Part shown: positions 18,597 to 27,417 of the stretch, piece by piece
Numbering within the stretch: the stretch's first letter is position 1
Layout: each line of letters begins with the position of its first letter
DNA from: Mageeibacillus sp. UBA6980
Lineage (GTDB): Bacteria > Bacillota > Clostridia > Saccharofermentanales > Saccharofermentanaceae
NCBI GenBank assembly: GCA_002450095.1
Contig: DJYK01000026.1
Location: forward strand, 86,864-150,863
Direction of reading: 5' to 3'
DNA: 64,000 nt
Made by a program: the position numbers and the translations under genes
The notes under the pieces: generated by a model
What the model was told of the DNA's origin: nothing
What the model saw: only the letters and a program-made list of their open reading frames with translations
Database searches by the model: none

Positions 18597-19246
18597 TGAA
18601 GACAGCCGTTGTCGCGGGAGGACCTTATCAGTGTACAGATAAGCTCAAGTGCATTCTCGAGGATTGTGACCGTATAATCGCCTGTGACAGCGGTGCCGAT
18701 CTGGTGGTCTCGGCAGGACTTGTACCCGAGAAGGTGATAGGTGACCTCGATTCGATCGATGAGTCCGTAAGAGCGCATCTTCAGGACCTCGGGATCCCCT
18801 TTGAAGTTTATCCTGCCGAAAAGGATATGACCGATTCCGAACTCGGACTTATGGAGGCTTCCTCCGATGCCGAAGTGATCTTTATATGTCCGCTCAGAGG
18901 CAGGATAGATCATGTGTTATCCAATATTGAACTTGCCGTAAGGCTTCATGAGGAGGGAATGAATATCACCGTTACCGACGGTGTCTCGGATCTTATTCCG
19001 TTATCGGGACCGGATGAGGTCACGGTATCGGGGCTTACCGATCCCGAATCCGTAACGGTATCTTTGATCCCTTTTACTCCTGTTACGGGAGTCACTTCTG
19101 ACGGACTTTACTATAAGCTTGATAATGCATCTGTTAAACCCGGTTCATCGCTTACCGTAAGCAATAAGCCGGAACAAGGCGGGAATTCTTTCACGATTTC
19201 CGTAAACAGCGGTAATATGGGCGTTTTGATAATTCCGACGGAGTGA
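18596..19246 (+). CDS. thiN: Thiamine diphosphokinase
   Basis: ThiN (216 aa) transfers pyrophosphate from ATP to thiamine, giving TPP. Typical are CDSGADL, VIGDLDSI with the catalytic Asp pair, the strand PLRGRIDHVLSN, and a C-terminal beta domain. It is the last gene of the def-to-thiN run; a hairpin terminator follows at 19341. No TPP riboswitch is seen. Confidence 0.93.
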   Translation: MKTAVVAGGPYQCTDKLKCILEDCDRIIACDSGADLVVSAGLVPEKVIGDLDSIDESVRAHLQDLGIPFEVYPAEKDMTDSELGLMEASSDAEVIFICPLRGRIDHVLSNIELAVRLHEEGMNITVTDGVSDLIPLSGPDEVTVSGLTDPESVTVSLIPFTPVTGVTSDGLYYKLDNASVKPGSSLTVSNKPEQGGNSFTISVNSGNMGVLIIPTE

Positions 19247-19340
19247 AAGGTCCCATTAATCACCCTGAAAAATGGGATAAATCCGGTATTGAAAATCTCT
19301 TGATACGGTTATAGCATATACTTATCAAAGCATGTGAAGA

Positions 19341-19366
19341 GCACCGCGGATCTCCGCGGTGCTTTT
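19341..19366 (+). terminator. Rho-independent terminator after thiN
   Basis: Perfect 10-bp arms GCACCGCGGA (19341-19350) and TCCGCGGTGC (19353-19362) separated by two bases, followed by TTTT. It separates the kinase cluster from the surface-protein operon. Confidence 0.75.
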
Positions 19367-19395
19367 GCTTGCAAAAAAACATGGAGGAGACAGAT

Positions 19396-20358
19396 ATGCT
19401 TTCGTATGAAGAATTCAAGAACACATTTTACGCGAGGTTCCCTGAGGTCATGGGACCTGAATTTGAAGGGTATGTGATGAAACATATACCCGTTGTCAAA
19501 AGAGGGAAGAAACTTGACGGGTTTACTTTCTGTAACACCGATATCCCTGATGATCAGATCAGCATGATGCCGACTTATTATTTTGACGACATCTATCAAT
19601 CTTATCTTCAGGATGAGGATCTTAACAGGGAGCTTAACAACGTATCGTCATCTATGAAGATGGCTTATATCAGGAGCCGTTCGCTTCTTCCCAAGATCAG
19701 CATAAAGAACATCAGGAAGAACGTGATAATGGAACTCGTAAATACCGATTTTGCCGGGGCTTACCTATATGATGTTCCGCACAGGGATTTTCTTAATATG
19801 AGCATCGTATACCGCTGGGTCGTCAATATCGATGATACGGGTGTTTACAGCTGCATGATCGATAACGATCTTCTAAGCGCGGCCTCTCTTACGGAAGACG
19901 AACTTTTCGAGAATGCCGTTAAGAACACCAAGCGCCTTATCGTACCGCAGGTAAAGAATTTCGATACAGTCGTCAGGAAGATGATGAGGCGCGACGGCAG
20001 AAGTGAAGCCGAGATCAGAAACCTTATAGGCAAGATCGATAAAGAACGAAGGATATATGTGATAACCAACAAGCATAATTTCAGGGCTTCTACGGCGATT
20101 ATCTATAAAGATGTATTGCGCAGCATTGCCTTGAAGGCCGAATCGGATATCTATATTGTTCCGACATCGGTTAACGAGTCTTTGGTCGTTCCCGTAAAGA
20201 CCGGTATCAGTCCGGAAAATCTTCAGATGATGCTCGATGAATCTAATCAGTATTACCTGGGAGGAGAGGATCAGATACTCTCGGATACATTGTATTTTTA
20301 CAGCGCCGATTCCGATCAGCTTTCGGTCATGGACAATAAGGAGAATGTGTATGGATAA
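19396..20358 (+). CDS. DUF5688 family protein
   Basis: A 320-aa protein. The ATG at 19396 is chosen because GGAGGA lies seven to eight bases before it; the frame also has upstream start codons near 19369. The N-terminus (SYEEFKNTF) and the central VPHRDFLNMSIVYRW and C-terminal IYIVPTSVNESLVVP match the DUF5688 pattern common in Lachnospiraceae and relatives. No signal peptide or membrane helix is visible, so it is probably cytoplasmic. Function is unknown. It is the first gene of a coupled run with a secreted acidic protein, a giant surface protein and a sortase. Confidence 0.85.
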   Translation: MLSYEEFKNTFYARFPEVMGPEFEGYVMKHIPVVKRGKKLDGFTFCNTDIPDDQISMMPTYYFDDIYQSYLQDEDLNRELNNVSSSMKMAYIRSRSLLPKISIKNIRKNVIMELVNTDFAGAYLYDVPHRDFLNMSIVYRWVVNIDDTGVYSCMIDNDLLSAASLTEDELFENAVKNTKRLIVPQVKNFDTVVRKMMRRDGRSEAEIRNLIGKIDKERRIYVITNKHNFRASTAIIYKDVLRSIALKAESDIYIVPTSVNESLVVPVKTGISPENLQMMLDESNQYYLGGEDQILSDTLYFYSADSDQLSVMDNKENVYG

Positions 20359-20959
20359 GTTTGTAATTAGAAAATATATGATCGTTATCGCAGCCGTCGG
20401 AACCTTTCTTGCCGTTTTTACCGCAGTAAGAGCAGAGGAAGGAATGACGGAGGAATCGGTTCAGACATACGAGGAAGAAGTACAGACGGAAGAGTCTGTT
20501 ATCGAGACTTCCGTTTTGGCCGATGAGGAGTTTATCGACGTAACAGAGGAAACATCCTGTTCTTCGGAGAGTACGGATGAGACTTCGTATGAAACGGAAT
20601 GCATTGAGAGTCTTTATGAGACTTATGCCACCGAGACTATTACGGAATCGGAAGAGACTTTGCCTTCCGAGACGGAAGAACTGCCGGTTTACGATGTAGA
20701 GTCAACCGTTATTGAAGGGTGGTATATCCCTTCGTTCAATTATAACGACAACGGAACGATCACTTATTTCCTTCCGGACGGAACTGCTTTTTATAACGTA
20801 GAGATGAATGATCTCGATCTTCCGACTTTTGCCTGGCAATACACGGGTTTACAAGGTTATGCGGATCATCTTTACGGTTCGGTAAATGTAATGAGCGAAG
20901 ATGAAGCGGCAACCTATGAAGCAGCGACAGAGATAATACTGTCGGGTCAGGAGGTATGA
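20351..20959 (+). CDS. Secreted Glu/Thr/Ser-rich acidic protein
   Basis: A 202-aa protein from the ATG at 20351, with AAGGAG eight bases before it; it overlaps the DUF5688 end by eight bases. Residues about 1-27 form a signal peptide or anchor (VIAAVGTFLAVFTAVRAEE). Residues about 28-118 are extremely acidic with many Glu, Thr and Ser. The last about 85 residues are more ordered (WYIPSFNYNDNGTITYFLP). No sorting motif is seen. No family is recognised. Its end overlaps the start of the VaFE gene, which suggests a partner or accessory role, but that is inferred from position only. Confidence 0.75.
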   Translation: MDKFVIRKYMIVIAAVGTFLAVFTAVRAEEGMTEESVQTYEEEVQTEESVIETSVLADEEFIDVTEETSCSSESTDETSYETECIESLYETYATETITESEETLPSETEELPVYDVESTVIEGWYIPSFNYNDNGTITYFLPDGTAFYNVEMNDLDLPTFAWQYTGLQGYADHLYGSVNVMSEDEAATYEAATEIILSGQEV

Positions 20960-23900
20960 TGAATAAGATCATTAAAGCGATATGTGCCGTTGCTGTCATT
21001 TTGTCGTTCTCTCTGGGCGTATTGGGGTTATTTGCACCCGACTCGGTTATGGCGGCGAATCTCGGACAGACAAGTGTCATTTATGACGGTTCGTATGTCT
21101 CGTGGGTGACAAGTTACGGCCTTCCTGTATCTGTTCAGGGAACCCTTCAATCACAGGGTATAACGATCAGATCATCAAATACATCTGTTTATTCAGTTGA
21201 CGGAAACGGCGGATTCATGTGTATATCGGCTGGAAGAGAGAGCCCGACCGGTACGACGGGAACCCTCTACAGATGCGTTAATACCGGCACATATGATTAT
21301 AACAACGACAGCCTTGATGCCTATCACCATACATTGAGGGTTCTGAACGGTCTGACGTACTCGCAGATCGCATACGGATGTTATATGCTTGGCAGAAACG
21401 GAGGTTCATCGTGGGCTTATTCACATGCAATCTTAAGCTACCTGATCGGAGAGGATCCTTCCTGGTTCGGTCCCTTATGCTCCTCGAATGCATACAGTTC
21501 GCTGACGACATTTGCCGCTGCCGCGGCCTCTGTCGCTTCGGGCTGTGCACCGGATAAGCCTTTCTATGTTTTCATCAGTAATTCCGGTAAACAGAATCTT
21601 ATTGCTCTTGATTACAATCCTCCTGCTACAGGTTCGGTATCATTCAATAAGACAGACGGTTCGTCCGCTCTCTCGGGTGCGGTCATAAGATTTCTGTCTT
21701 CTGCTCCCGGAGCGTTCGAGAGGATAAGTGTCAGAGGAGTTGATTACGCTTCTGTCGACGGAGGAATAGAGTTTACTACTACGGGCTCCGTCATAAACAT
21801 CTCCGGTCTTAAATCCGGTACACAGTATGTCTTTCGGGAGGTTACGGCACCTTCGGGCTTTGAACTCGCCGAGGATATAACCGTTACGGTGGATTCGAAC
21901 GGGAATGTAAGCAATTCCGCCGATTTTGACAATTCGGTAGTTATGGTCGACGGAGCAAGACCTTCCGGGGCAATATCATTTAACAAGATCGATGCCGGCA
22001 CTAATGATGATCAGCCTTCATTAGTCAGAACTGCAGGCATTGAATTTCGTGCCGCTCCTGATAATACGGTAGTTGATGCGATGAGCGATCTTACGATCGA
22101 AGATATGACGGCAACGGCCTCGTACGACCCCGCCGGTTCTTCTGCCGGATATCCGAGGATCGTCTTTACGGCCTCGGCTGTCGGAACTGATATCAGGATA
22201 GACGGTCTTAAGCCCGGTGCGTCTTATGTTTTCCATGAGTATTCAGTTCCCGAAGGCTATTCTGCTTCAAACGATATCACGGTCAGAGTCCTTGCCGACG
22301 GATCGTGTATGGTCAACGGACAGAATACGGGTATGGTAACCATGACCAACAGGGCCGTAACCAATCTTATGGGATCGATTGGAGTCGTAAAGAGATTCGA
22401 TAATACGGATCCTGTTGCAGAGCAGCAGTTCTGGTCCGATGTGTCGCAGGTAGATTTTCAGTTCTATGCGATAAACACAACGGACTGGGATATCGCATCT
22501 TCCGTTATCTACAGCGGTTACTGGCCTTATGTTACTTCCGGTAAGATACAGCCACTAAACTACGACCCTTCCGTCAATCCGACGCTCAACACTGAGTATG
22601 CAGAAGTTTGGTGGAATGCGGGAGATCAGTCCGGTAATTCCAATCTCGGCAATGCCAATTATGCGAACTACTATTACCCCGGAAGATGGTGGATGCTCTA
22701 CAGTCAGGCTGAGGACAGGTGGATAACGCAGGAATACTCCGTTCCCGTAATGCAGTCCTTGCCGGACGGATACTATATGGTCTCCGAATCATGGCAGGAG
22801 GGAATGTTCGAGACGAGCGAACAGGAGAGCATATATATCAGTACGCTTAACGCTTCAGGATGGAGGCTCTATTCGAATGTAAACGGATATAAGACGTATG
22901 TGCAGATATATAAAGTCTTGGGTAGCACCACATACCTTATCGATTGGGATACCGGCAATCCTGCGGGCACCCTGTCTGAGATAACATGGACAGGAGATAA
23001 TCCGAACTGGAATTACTCTGTTACGCAGACTATCGTTAACGCCGAGAATACCGGAGCCTGTGATGTCGTTAAGACGGATGCGACCGGAGGCGGTGTTGAC
23101 GGAATATCTTTCGAGTTGTGGAGGGGTGCGTCCAGATATGCAACGGGGCACATAAGCTCTCTTTCAGGGCCGGAAGCAGGTCCGGACGGGGTGAATACAT
23201 ATCAGGTGGACTGGAATTATGTAACCAGACGCTGCGTTGACGTTCGTAATGATATCTGGGTGTCTGAAGCACATAATAATTCTGCAGCGGTCTACAGCTT
23301 GAATTACGGTACCTATCAGCTTCGCGAGATCATACCTTCTGACAGGGATTTCAGGATTCCGGAAGGTTGGAGTGCTATGGATCAGAACGCAGACGGTCGT
23401 CCGGAGTATTTTTACAGAAACGTGCAGATCACTTCGGATAATCAGATTACTCCGGCTACCTCCGCGATCACGAACCGTGAATACAGGCTTAATATCAGCG
23501 TATATAAAGAAGATGCTTCTTCAGGGACTGTAATCGCAGGATATCAGGGGAGTACACTGACGGCATTTAATCTTTATTGGGACAGCAATTCTAACGGGAT
23601 CATTGACGATCCGGATGTTTTGCTCGGTACATCGGAAGATGATGACCGCGACGGAACATTATCATTTAACTACAGTCTGTCCTCATTGTTCCCCGACAAC
23701 GAGAACGGCGATTACCCGACAAGATATCTGGTCCTGGAGACGGCGGCGCCTGACGGTTACTATCTTAACACTTCACCCGTCCCGGTGAGTGTGGACCGTG
23801 AGTATAACGGCACTGCCGTTGTAACGGATATACCGTATGTCAGGATCAACTTTAACGTAAACAAATACGACGAATGGACTTCACAGATCCTCTCGGGATA

Positions 23901-26673
23901 TGAAGGAGACCGGGATGCGGCATTCAGTCTCTATTGTGATATTAATATGGACGGAGCGCTTGATGAAGGTGATGTTCTGATGGATACTTTATCAGATCAG
24001 GATCGGGACGGAAGAGTAACATTTACATATACTCTTAATCCCTCTGTGATCGCCACCAAGTTCCCCGGTATGGATATTAATGATCCGCTCATGTATCCGA
24101 CTCACTATCTCATTGTCGAGGATACCGCACCGCATAATTACTTAACGGATACGGGTGTTCATCCCGTTGTGATCCCTTTGGGTGAGTTCAGTATCAATGA
24201 AGAAACGGATATATACGAGAGTCCGTATACGGGACATATCAGGATCTTCAAATATGATTCTGATACACAGGCAGTGATTCCCGGAGCGATATTTACGATC
24301 TATAACGACGTTGACGAAGATCAGAGGTTTACTTACGGGACAGATACTGTTGCGGTGTCTTATGTTGACGGAAGTCTCGCAGAAGCCTCCATGGTCTGGA
24401 ATAACGAAGAAAGGTGTTATGTATCGACCCTTCTCAGGGCGGGATCGTATGTCGTTGTCGAGACCGGGCTTCCGGAAGGATATTTCTATACCGATTCGGC
24501 CGGAGATCCTTCACTTATACCCAATGAGGTTTTCTTCAGGATAGAAGAACCCGGTTCTTCCGAGGAGGATTCTTTATCTATGGAATATGAAGCTGTTGTC
24601 TATAACATCAAACCGATGATTCATACGAATCTTACAAATAACATAACTCATTCTCACATTGCCCCGATAGGACAGGAGGTCGAACTTATCGACACCGTAT
24701 CGTATGTCAATCTGGTGCCGGATGAGGAATATGTGCTTACGGGAACCTTGATCGATAAAGGAACCGGCGCTCCCGTGACTGACAGTAACGGGAATACTGT
24801 TACGGCCGTAACACGCTTTGATGCAGAGTCGCCTTCGGGGACGGTCGAGGTCGTCTTTACCGTCGATACACAGAGGCTGATCGATCAAAGCGGACAGGTG
24901 AGAGAACTCGTAGCGTTTGAGGATCTTGCATTGGCGGACGGAAGAGCGGTGTGCGATCACCGTGATATCAACGATGCGGGTCAGACTGTAAGGATAGGTC
25001 AGATCAGGACTTGTGCGGTCGATTCGGATACGAATTCACAGATCGCTTCAGACGGTCTTGCCGTCATTATAGATTACGTACATTACGAAGGGCTTTTGCC
25101 GGGGCAGGAATATACCGTATCGGGTACGATGCATCTTGCGGGAACGGATGATTCCGGAAACAGGACCGATGAAGGCGCGATCCGTGAGGCTCGTGACGGC
25201 GAAGAACTCGCGCCTCAGGTAGTATTTACGCCCGAGACTTCCGAAGGCTTTGTCGAGGTAACTTATGTTATCGATACTTCGAGATTTAAAGCGCGTACGC
25301 TTGTCTGTTTTGAGTCTTTGTCATATAACGGGGCGGTCATAATGACTCATGCCGATATAGATGATGAAGATCAGACAATATATGTTCCGTCAGTCAGAAC
25401 ATCGGCATACAGTTCAGATACCATGAGTAATGTTGTATCGTACGGGAAGACTTCGAGGATCACAGATACCATCTTCTATGAGAATGTAATACCGGGTCTG
25501 CAGTATACGGTATCGGGTTCATTGTATTACATGTATACGGATGAAAACGGTTATATACATACCGGTTCGGTTGCATCCGTGCTCGGAGGCACGAGCGGCC
25601 TCTCTTCGAGGACCTTTGTCGCCGAACAAAGAAGCGGAACAATCGATATCGAATTTACTGTCGATACAACGGTCCTGTCCGGTCTTCGCTTCGATAAATT
25701 GATCGTAATGGAAGACCTGATCTATAACGGAGTGACGATCGCATCTCATATCGATCTTAATGATGAGGCTCAGTCAGTCTATATTCCGGGTCTTAGGACC
25801 ACTGCTTCTGACGGACTTACAGGAGGAAAGACGATCACGGAAACACAGGATGCCGAGGTCATAGACAGAGTATTCTATACAAATCTCGAACCCGGACGTG
25901 AATATACCGTAGTAGGTTCTGTACAGTATGTAGTCTCCGATCCTTCGGGAGCGGTACTGTCGACGGGAACTCTTGTCCAGAACGGAGTTGAGATAAGATC
26001 TCAGAAGACTTTTGTTCCGGACTCATCGGACGGCTTTATCGATCTTACATTTGAACTTGACGGAACGTTTCTTAACGGTATCGATAAGCTTGTCGTATAT
26101 GAAGATCTTTATGCGGCACCCGGAGTCAGGATCGCGACTCACGCCGATCTCAATGATGAAGATCAGACTGTCGAGATATGCGATCTGTCTTCTTTGGCAA
26201 GAGGAACGGACGGAGGCAGATCCGTTGCTTCCGTAAGTGATGTCAGGATATTGGAATCCGTATTCTATGACGGGCTTATACCCGGAAGAAAATACAGACT
26301 TGAGACCGATGTGATGAATACGGCAACCGGTGCCTCAGATATGCATTTATCAACGGTATTCGTTCCCGAAGATGCGACCGGTACCGTTGACCTCGAACTG
26401 TCGATAGACGGAAGCGGTTATTCGACCGAAAAACTCGTTATCTTTGAAAGTGTATATGATAATTCTTCCGGCGCACTTGTGAAGTCGCACTGCGACTGGA
26501 ACGAGAAGAGTCAGACGATATCTTTCATGCCTCAGACGGGAAGCACGGGAAGCCGAAAGTACCGATCCTACGGATGTTTTGCGATAGCGTTGGGGGCCGG
26601 AGCCGCTATGTGTTATTACATGCCTTGTATAAGGAGAAAAAAGACAGCAAGGTTTGATGAGCATAACAGGTGA
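20956..26673 (+). CDS. Giant VaFE-repeat, Cna-B/SpaA-like cell-wall-anchored surface protein
   Basis: A 1905-aa surface protein. ATG codons occur at 20956 and 20959; AGGAGGT favours the second. The signal peptide ends near residue 33 (DSVMA). A Cys-containing N-terminal domain (about 40-215, with SHAILSYLIGED) resembles the head of VaFE proteins. Several Cna-B/SpaA-like Ig domains follow (for example VSFNKTDGSSALSGA, FREVTAPSGFELAE and GHIRIFKYDSDT); two of them contain Ca-loop-like stretches. Residues about 1220-1855 hold five VaFE repeats, each ending in variants of LVAFEDL and THADLNDEDQT. The C-terminus has the sorting motif MPQTG (1858-1862), a hydrophobic stretch and a basic tail. Such domains commonly make internal isopeptide bonds. 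It is the likely substrate of the sortase encoded next. Confidence 0.93.
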   Translation: MMNKIIKAICAVAVILSFSLGVLGLFAPDSVMAANLGQTSVIYDGSYVSWVTSYGLPVSVQGTLQSQGITIRSSNTSVYSVDGNGGFMCISAGRESPTGTTGTLYRCVNTGTYDYNNDSLDAYHHTLRVLNGLTYSQIAYGCYMLGRNGGSSWAYSHAILSYLIGEDPSWFGPLCSSNAYSSLTTFAAAAASVASGCAPDKPFYVFISNSGKQNLIALDYNPPATGSVSFNKTDGSSALSGAVIRFLSSAPGAFERISVRGVDYASVDGGIEFTTTGSVINISGLKSGTQYVFREVTAPSGFELAEDITVTVDSNGNVSNSADFDNSVVMVDGARPSGAISFNKIDAGTNDDQPSLVRTAGIEFRAAPDNTVVDAMSDLTIEDMTATASYDPAGSSAGYPRIVFTASAVGTDIRIDGLKPGASYVFHEYSVPEGYSASNDITVRVLADGSCMVNGQNTGMVTMTNRAVTNLMGSIGVVKRFDNTDPVAEQQFWSDVSQVDFQFYAINTTDWDIASSVIYSGYWPYVTSGKIQPLNYDPSVNPTLNTEYAEVWWNAGDQSGNSNLGNANYANYYYPGRWWMLYSQAEDRWITQEYSVPVMQSLPDGYYMVSESWQEGMFETSEQESIYISTLNASGWRLYSNVNGYKTYVQIYKVLGSTTYLIDWDTGNPAGTLSEITWTGDNPNWNYSVTQTIVNAENTGACDVVKTDATGGGVDGISFELWRGASRYATGHISSLSGPEAGPDGVNTYQVDWNYVTRRCVDVRNDIWVSEAHNNSAAVYSLNYGTYQLREIIPSDRDFRIPEGWSAMDQNADGRPEYFYRNVQITSDNQITPATSAITNREYRLNISVYKEDASSGTVIAGYQGSTLTAFNLYWDSNSNGIIDDPDVLLGTSEDDDRDGTLSFNYSLSSLFPDNENGDYPTRYLVLETAAPDGYYLNTSPVPVSVDREYNGTAVVTDIPYVRINFNVNKYDEWTSQILSGYEGDRDAAFSLYCDINMDGALDEGDVLMDTLSDQDRDGRVTFTYTLNPSVIATKFPGMDINDPLMYPTHYLIVEDTAPHNYLTDTGVHPVVIPLGEFSINEETDIYESPYTGHIRIFKYDSDTQAVIPGAIFTIYNDVDEDQRFTYGTDTVAVSYVDGSLAEASMVWNNEERCYVSTLLRAGSYVVVETGLPEGYFYTDSAGDPSLIPNEVFFRIEEPGSSEEDSLSMEYEAVVYNIKPMIHTNLTNNITHSHIAPIGQEVELIDTVSYVNLVPDEEYVLTGTLIDKGTGAPVTDSNGNTVTAVTRFDAESPSGTVEVVFTVDTQRLIDQSGQVRELVAFEDLALADGRAVCDHRDINDAGQTVRIGQIRTCAVDSDTNSQIASDGLAVIIDYVHYEGLLPGQEYTVSGTMHLAGTDDSGNRTDEGAIREARDGEELAPQVVFTPETSEGFVEVTYVIDTSRFKARTLVCFESLSYNGAVIMTHADIDDEDQTIYVPSVRTSAYSSDTMSNVVSYGKTSRITDTIFYENVIPGLQYTVSGSLYYMYTDENGYIHTGSVASVLGGTSGLSSRTFVAEQRSGTIDIEFTVDTTVLSGLRFDKLIVMEDLIYNGVTIASHIDLNDEAQSVYIPGLRTTASDGLTGGKTITETQDAEVIDRVFYTNLEPGREYTVVGSVQYVVSDPSGAVLSTGTLVQNGVEIRSQKTFVPDSSDGFIDLTFELDGTFLNGIDKLVVYEDLYAAPGVRIATHADLNDEDQTVEICDLSSLARGTDGGRSVASVSDVRILESVFYDGLIPGRKYRLETDVMNTATGASDMHLSTVFVPEDATGTVDLELSIDGSGYSTEKLVIFESVYDNSSGALVKSHCDWNEKSQTISFMPQTGSTGSRKYRSYGCFAIALGAGAAMCYYMPCIRRKKTARFDEHNR

Positions 26674-26678
26674 TATTA

Positions 26679-27401
26679 ATGAAAAAGGTCTATTTGTTGT
26701 CAGCAATAGAAGGGCTTTTACTGGGCGCTGCCGTTTTCTTCTTTTTCCTGGATAAAAACGGCGGCCCGGAAGGGCTCCGCTCCAAATTCTTATATGCCGC
26801 ACAGGTAAGAGAATATCATGAACGATCGGAGGAAACGTCAGGATCGGATCACGATAGGACTTTTACGGACGGCAGAGTCGGTTTTCTTACTGTGGAGGGA
26901 ACGAATATCGAATATCCGGTGATGAGAGACATATTCGATTCTTACGGTAATTATTACTATCTTACCCATAATTATCTCGGAGAGACTGATCCGTCCGGAT
27001 GCCCTTTTATCAGAAGGTCCTCCGGTATTGATGATGATATCCTCGAAGTCTTTGCTCATAACAACAGTAACGGCACGATGTTTGCGGATCTTGAGAAGTT
27101 TGAGGAAGAAAGGTTCTTTAATGAATACGGGATCATAAGATTTGATACGGGAGAGTGTATAAGGGAGTACCGTGTGATCTCTGTGTTTGATGTTCCCGTC
27201 ACGAACGGCGGCTATACATTCTTCGGCTGGAGTAATTTTCCGAATGAGGATACAGAACGGGAGTTTATCGAACAGATAAGCGGTAATTCCCTGTTTACGT
27301 CAATAAGACCTGATACGGGTTCGCAATATCTGGTGCTTATAACATGTGAGTATTCTCATGAGGATGGCAGGCGTTGTGTTGTTGCCGTAAGGACATTGTA
27401 A
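26679..27401 (+). CDS. Class B sortase
   Basis: A 240-aa membrane-bound transpeptidase. The ATG at 26679 is chosen (AGGTG precedes it); the frame also has a GTG at 26670 inside the end of the preceding gene. An N-terminal membrane helix (about 4-22) is followed by the sortase beta barrel. The catalytic His is in EVFAHNNSNGTMFADL, the Cys in LVLITCEYS and the Arg in EDGRRC, a class B arrangement. It lies five bases after the VaFE gene, so it probably anchors that MPQTG protein to the wall. Class B sortases of Clostridia often process substrates other than LPXTG. Confidence 0.93.
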   Translation: MKKVYLLSAIEGLLLGAAVFFFFLDKNGGPEGLRSKFLYAAQVREYHERSEETSGSDHDRTFTDGRVGFLTVEGTNIEYPVMRDIFDSYGNYYYLTHNYLGETDPSGCPFIRRSSGIDDDILEVFAHNNSNGTMFADLEKFEEERFFNEYGIIRFDTGECIREYRVISVFDVPVTNGGYTFFGWSNFPNEDTEREFIEQISGNSLFTSIRPDTGSQYLVLITCEYSHEDGRRCVVAVRTL

Positions 27402-27410
27402 AGGTATAAT
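27382..27410 (+). promoter_or_regulatory. Sigma-A-type promoter for nudC, leaderless geometry
   Basis: TTGCCG (27382-27387), a 17-base spacer and a perfect TATAAT (27405-27410). Only seven bases separate the -10 box from the nudC ATG at 27418, so transcription should begin at or next to the start codon. No Shine-Dalgarno sequence is present in the TTTCCCT before the ATG. Confidence 0.6.
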
Positions 27411-27417
27411 TTTCCCT

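Noticed and set aside
18590..18600. TPP riboswitch near thiN
   Set aside because: rpe and thiN overlap by one base, leaving no room, and no thi-box sequence is seen upstream in the operon.
21190..21500. Internal thioester (TQXA) adhesin domain at the N-terminus of the VaFE protein
   Set aside because: A Cys is present (FMCIS), but the matching position reads SHAILSY with no Gln, so a thioester cannot be claimed.
24615..26525. DNA-level tandem repeats or recombination in the VaFE region
   Set aside because: The five repeats are similar only in protein pattern; the nucleotide sequences are strongly diverged, so recent duplication is unlikely.
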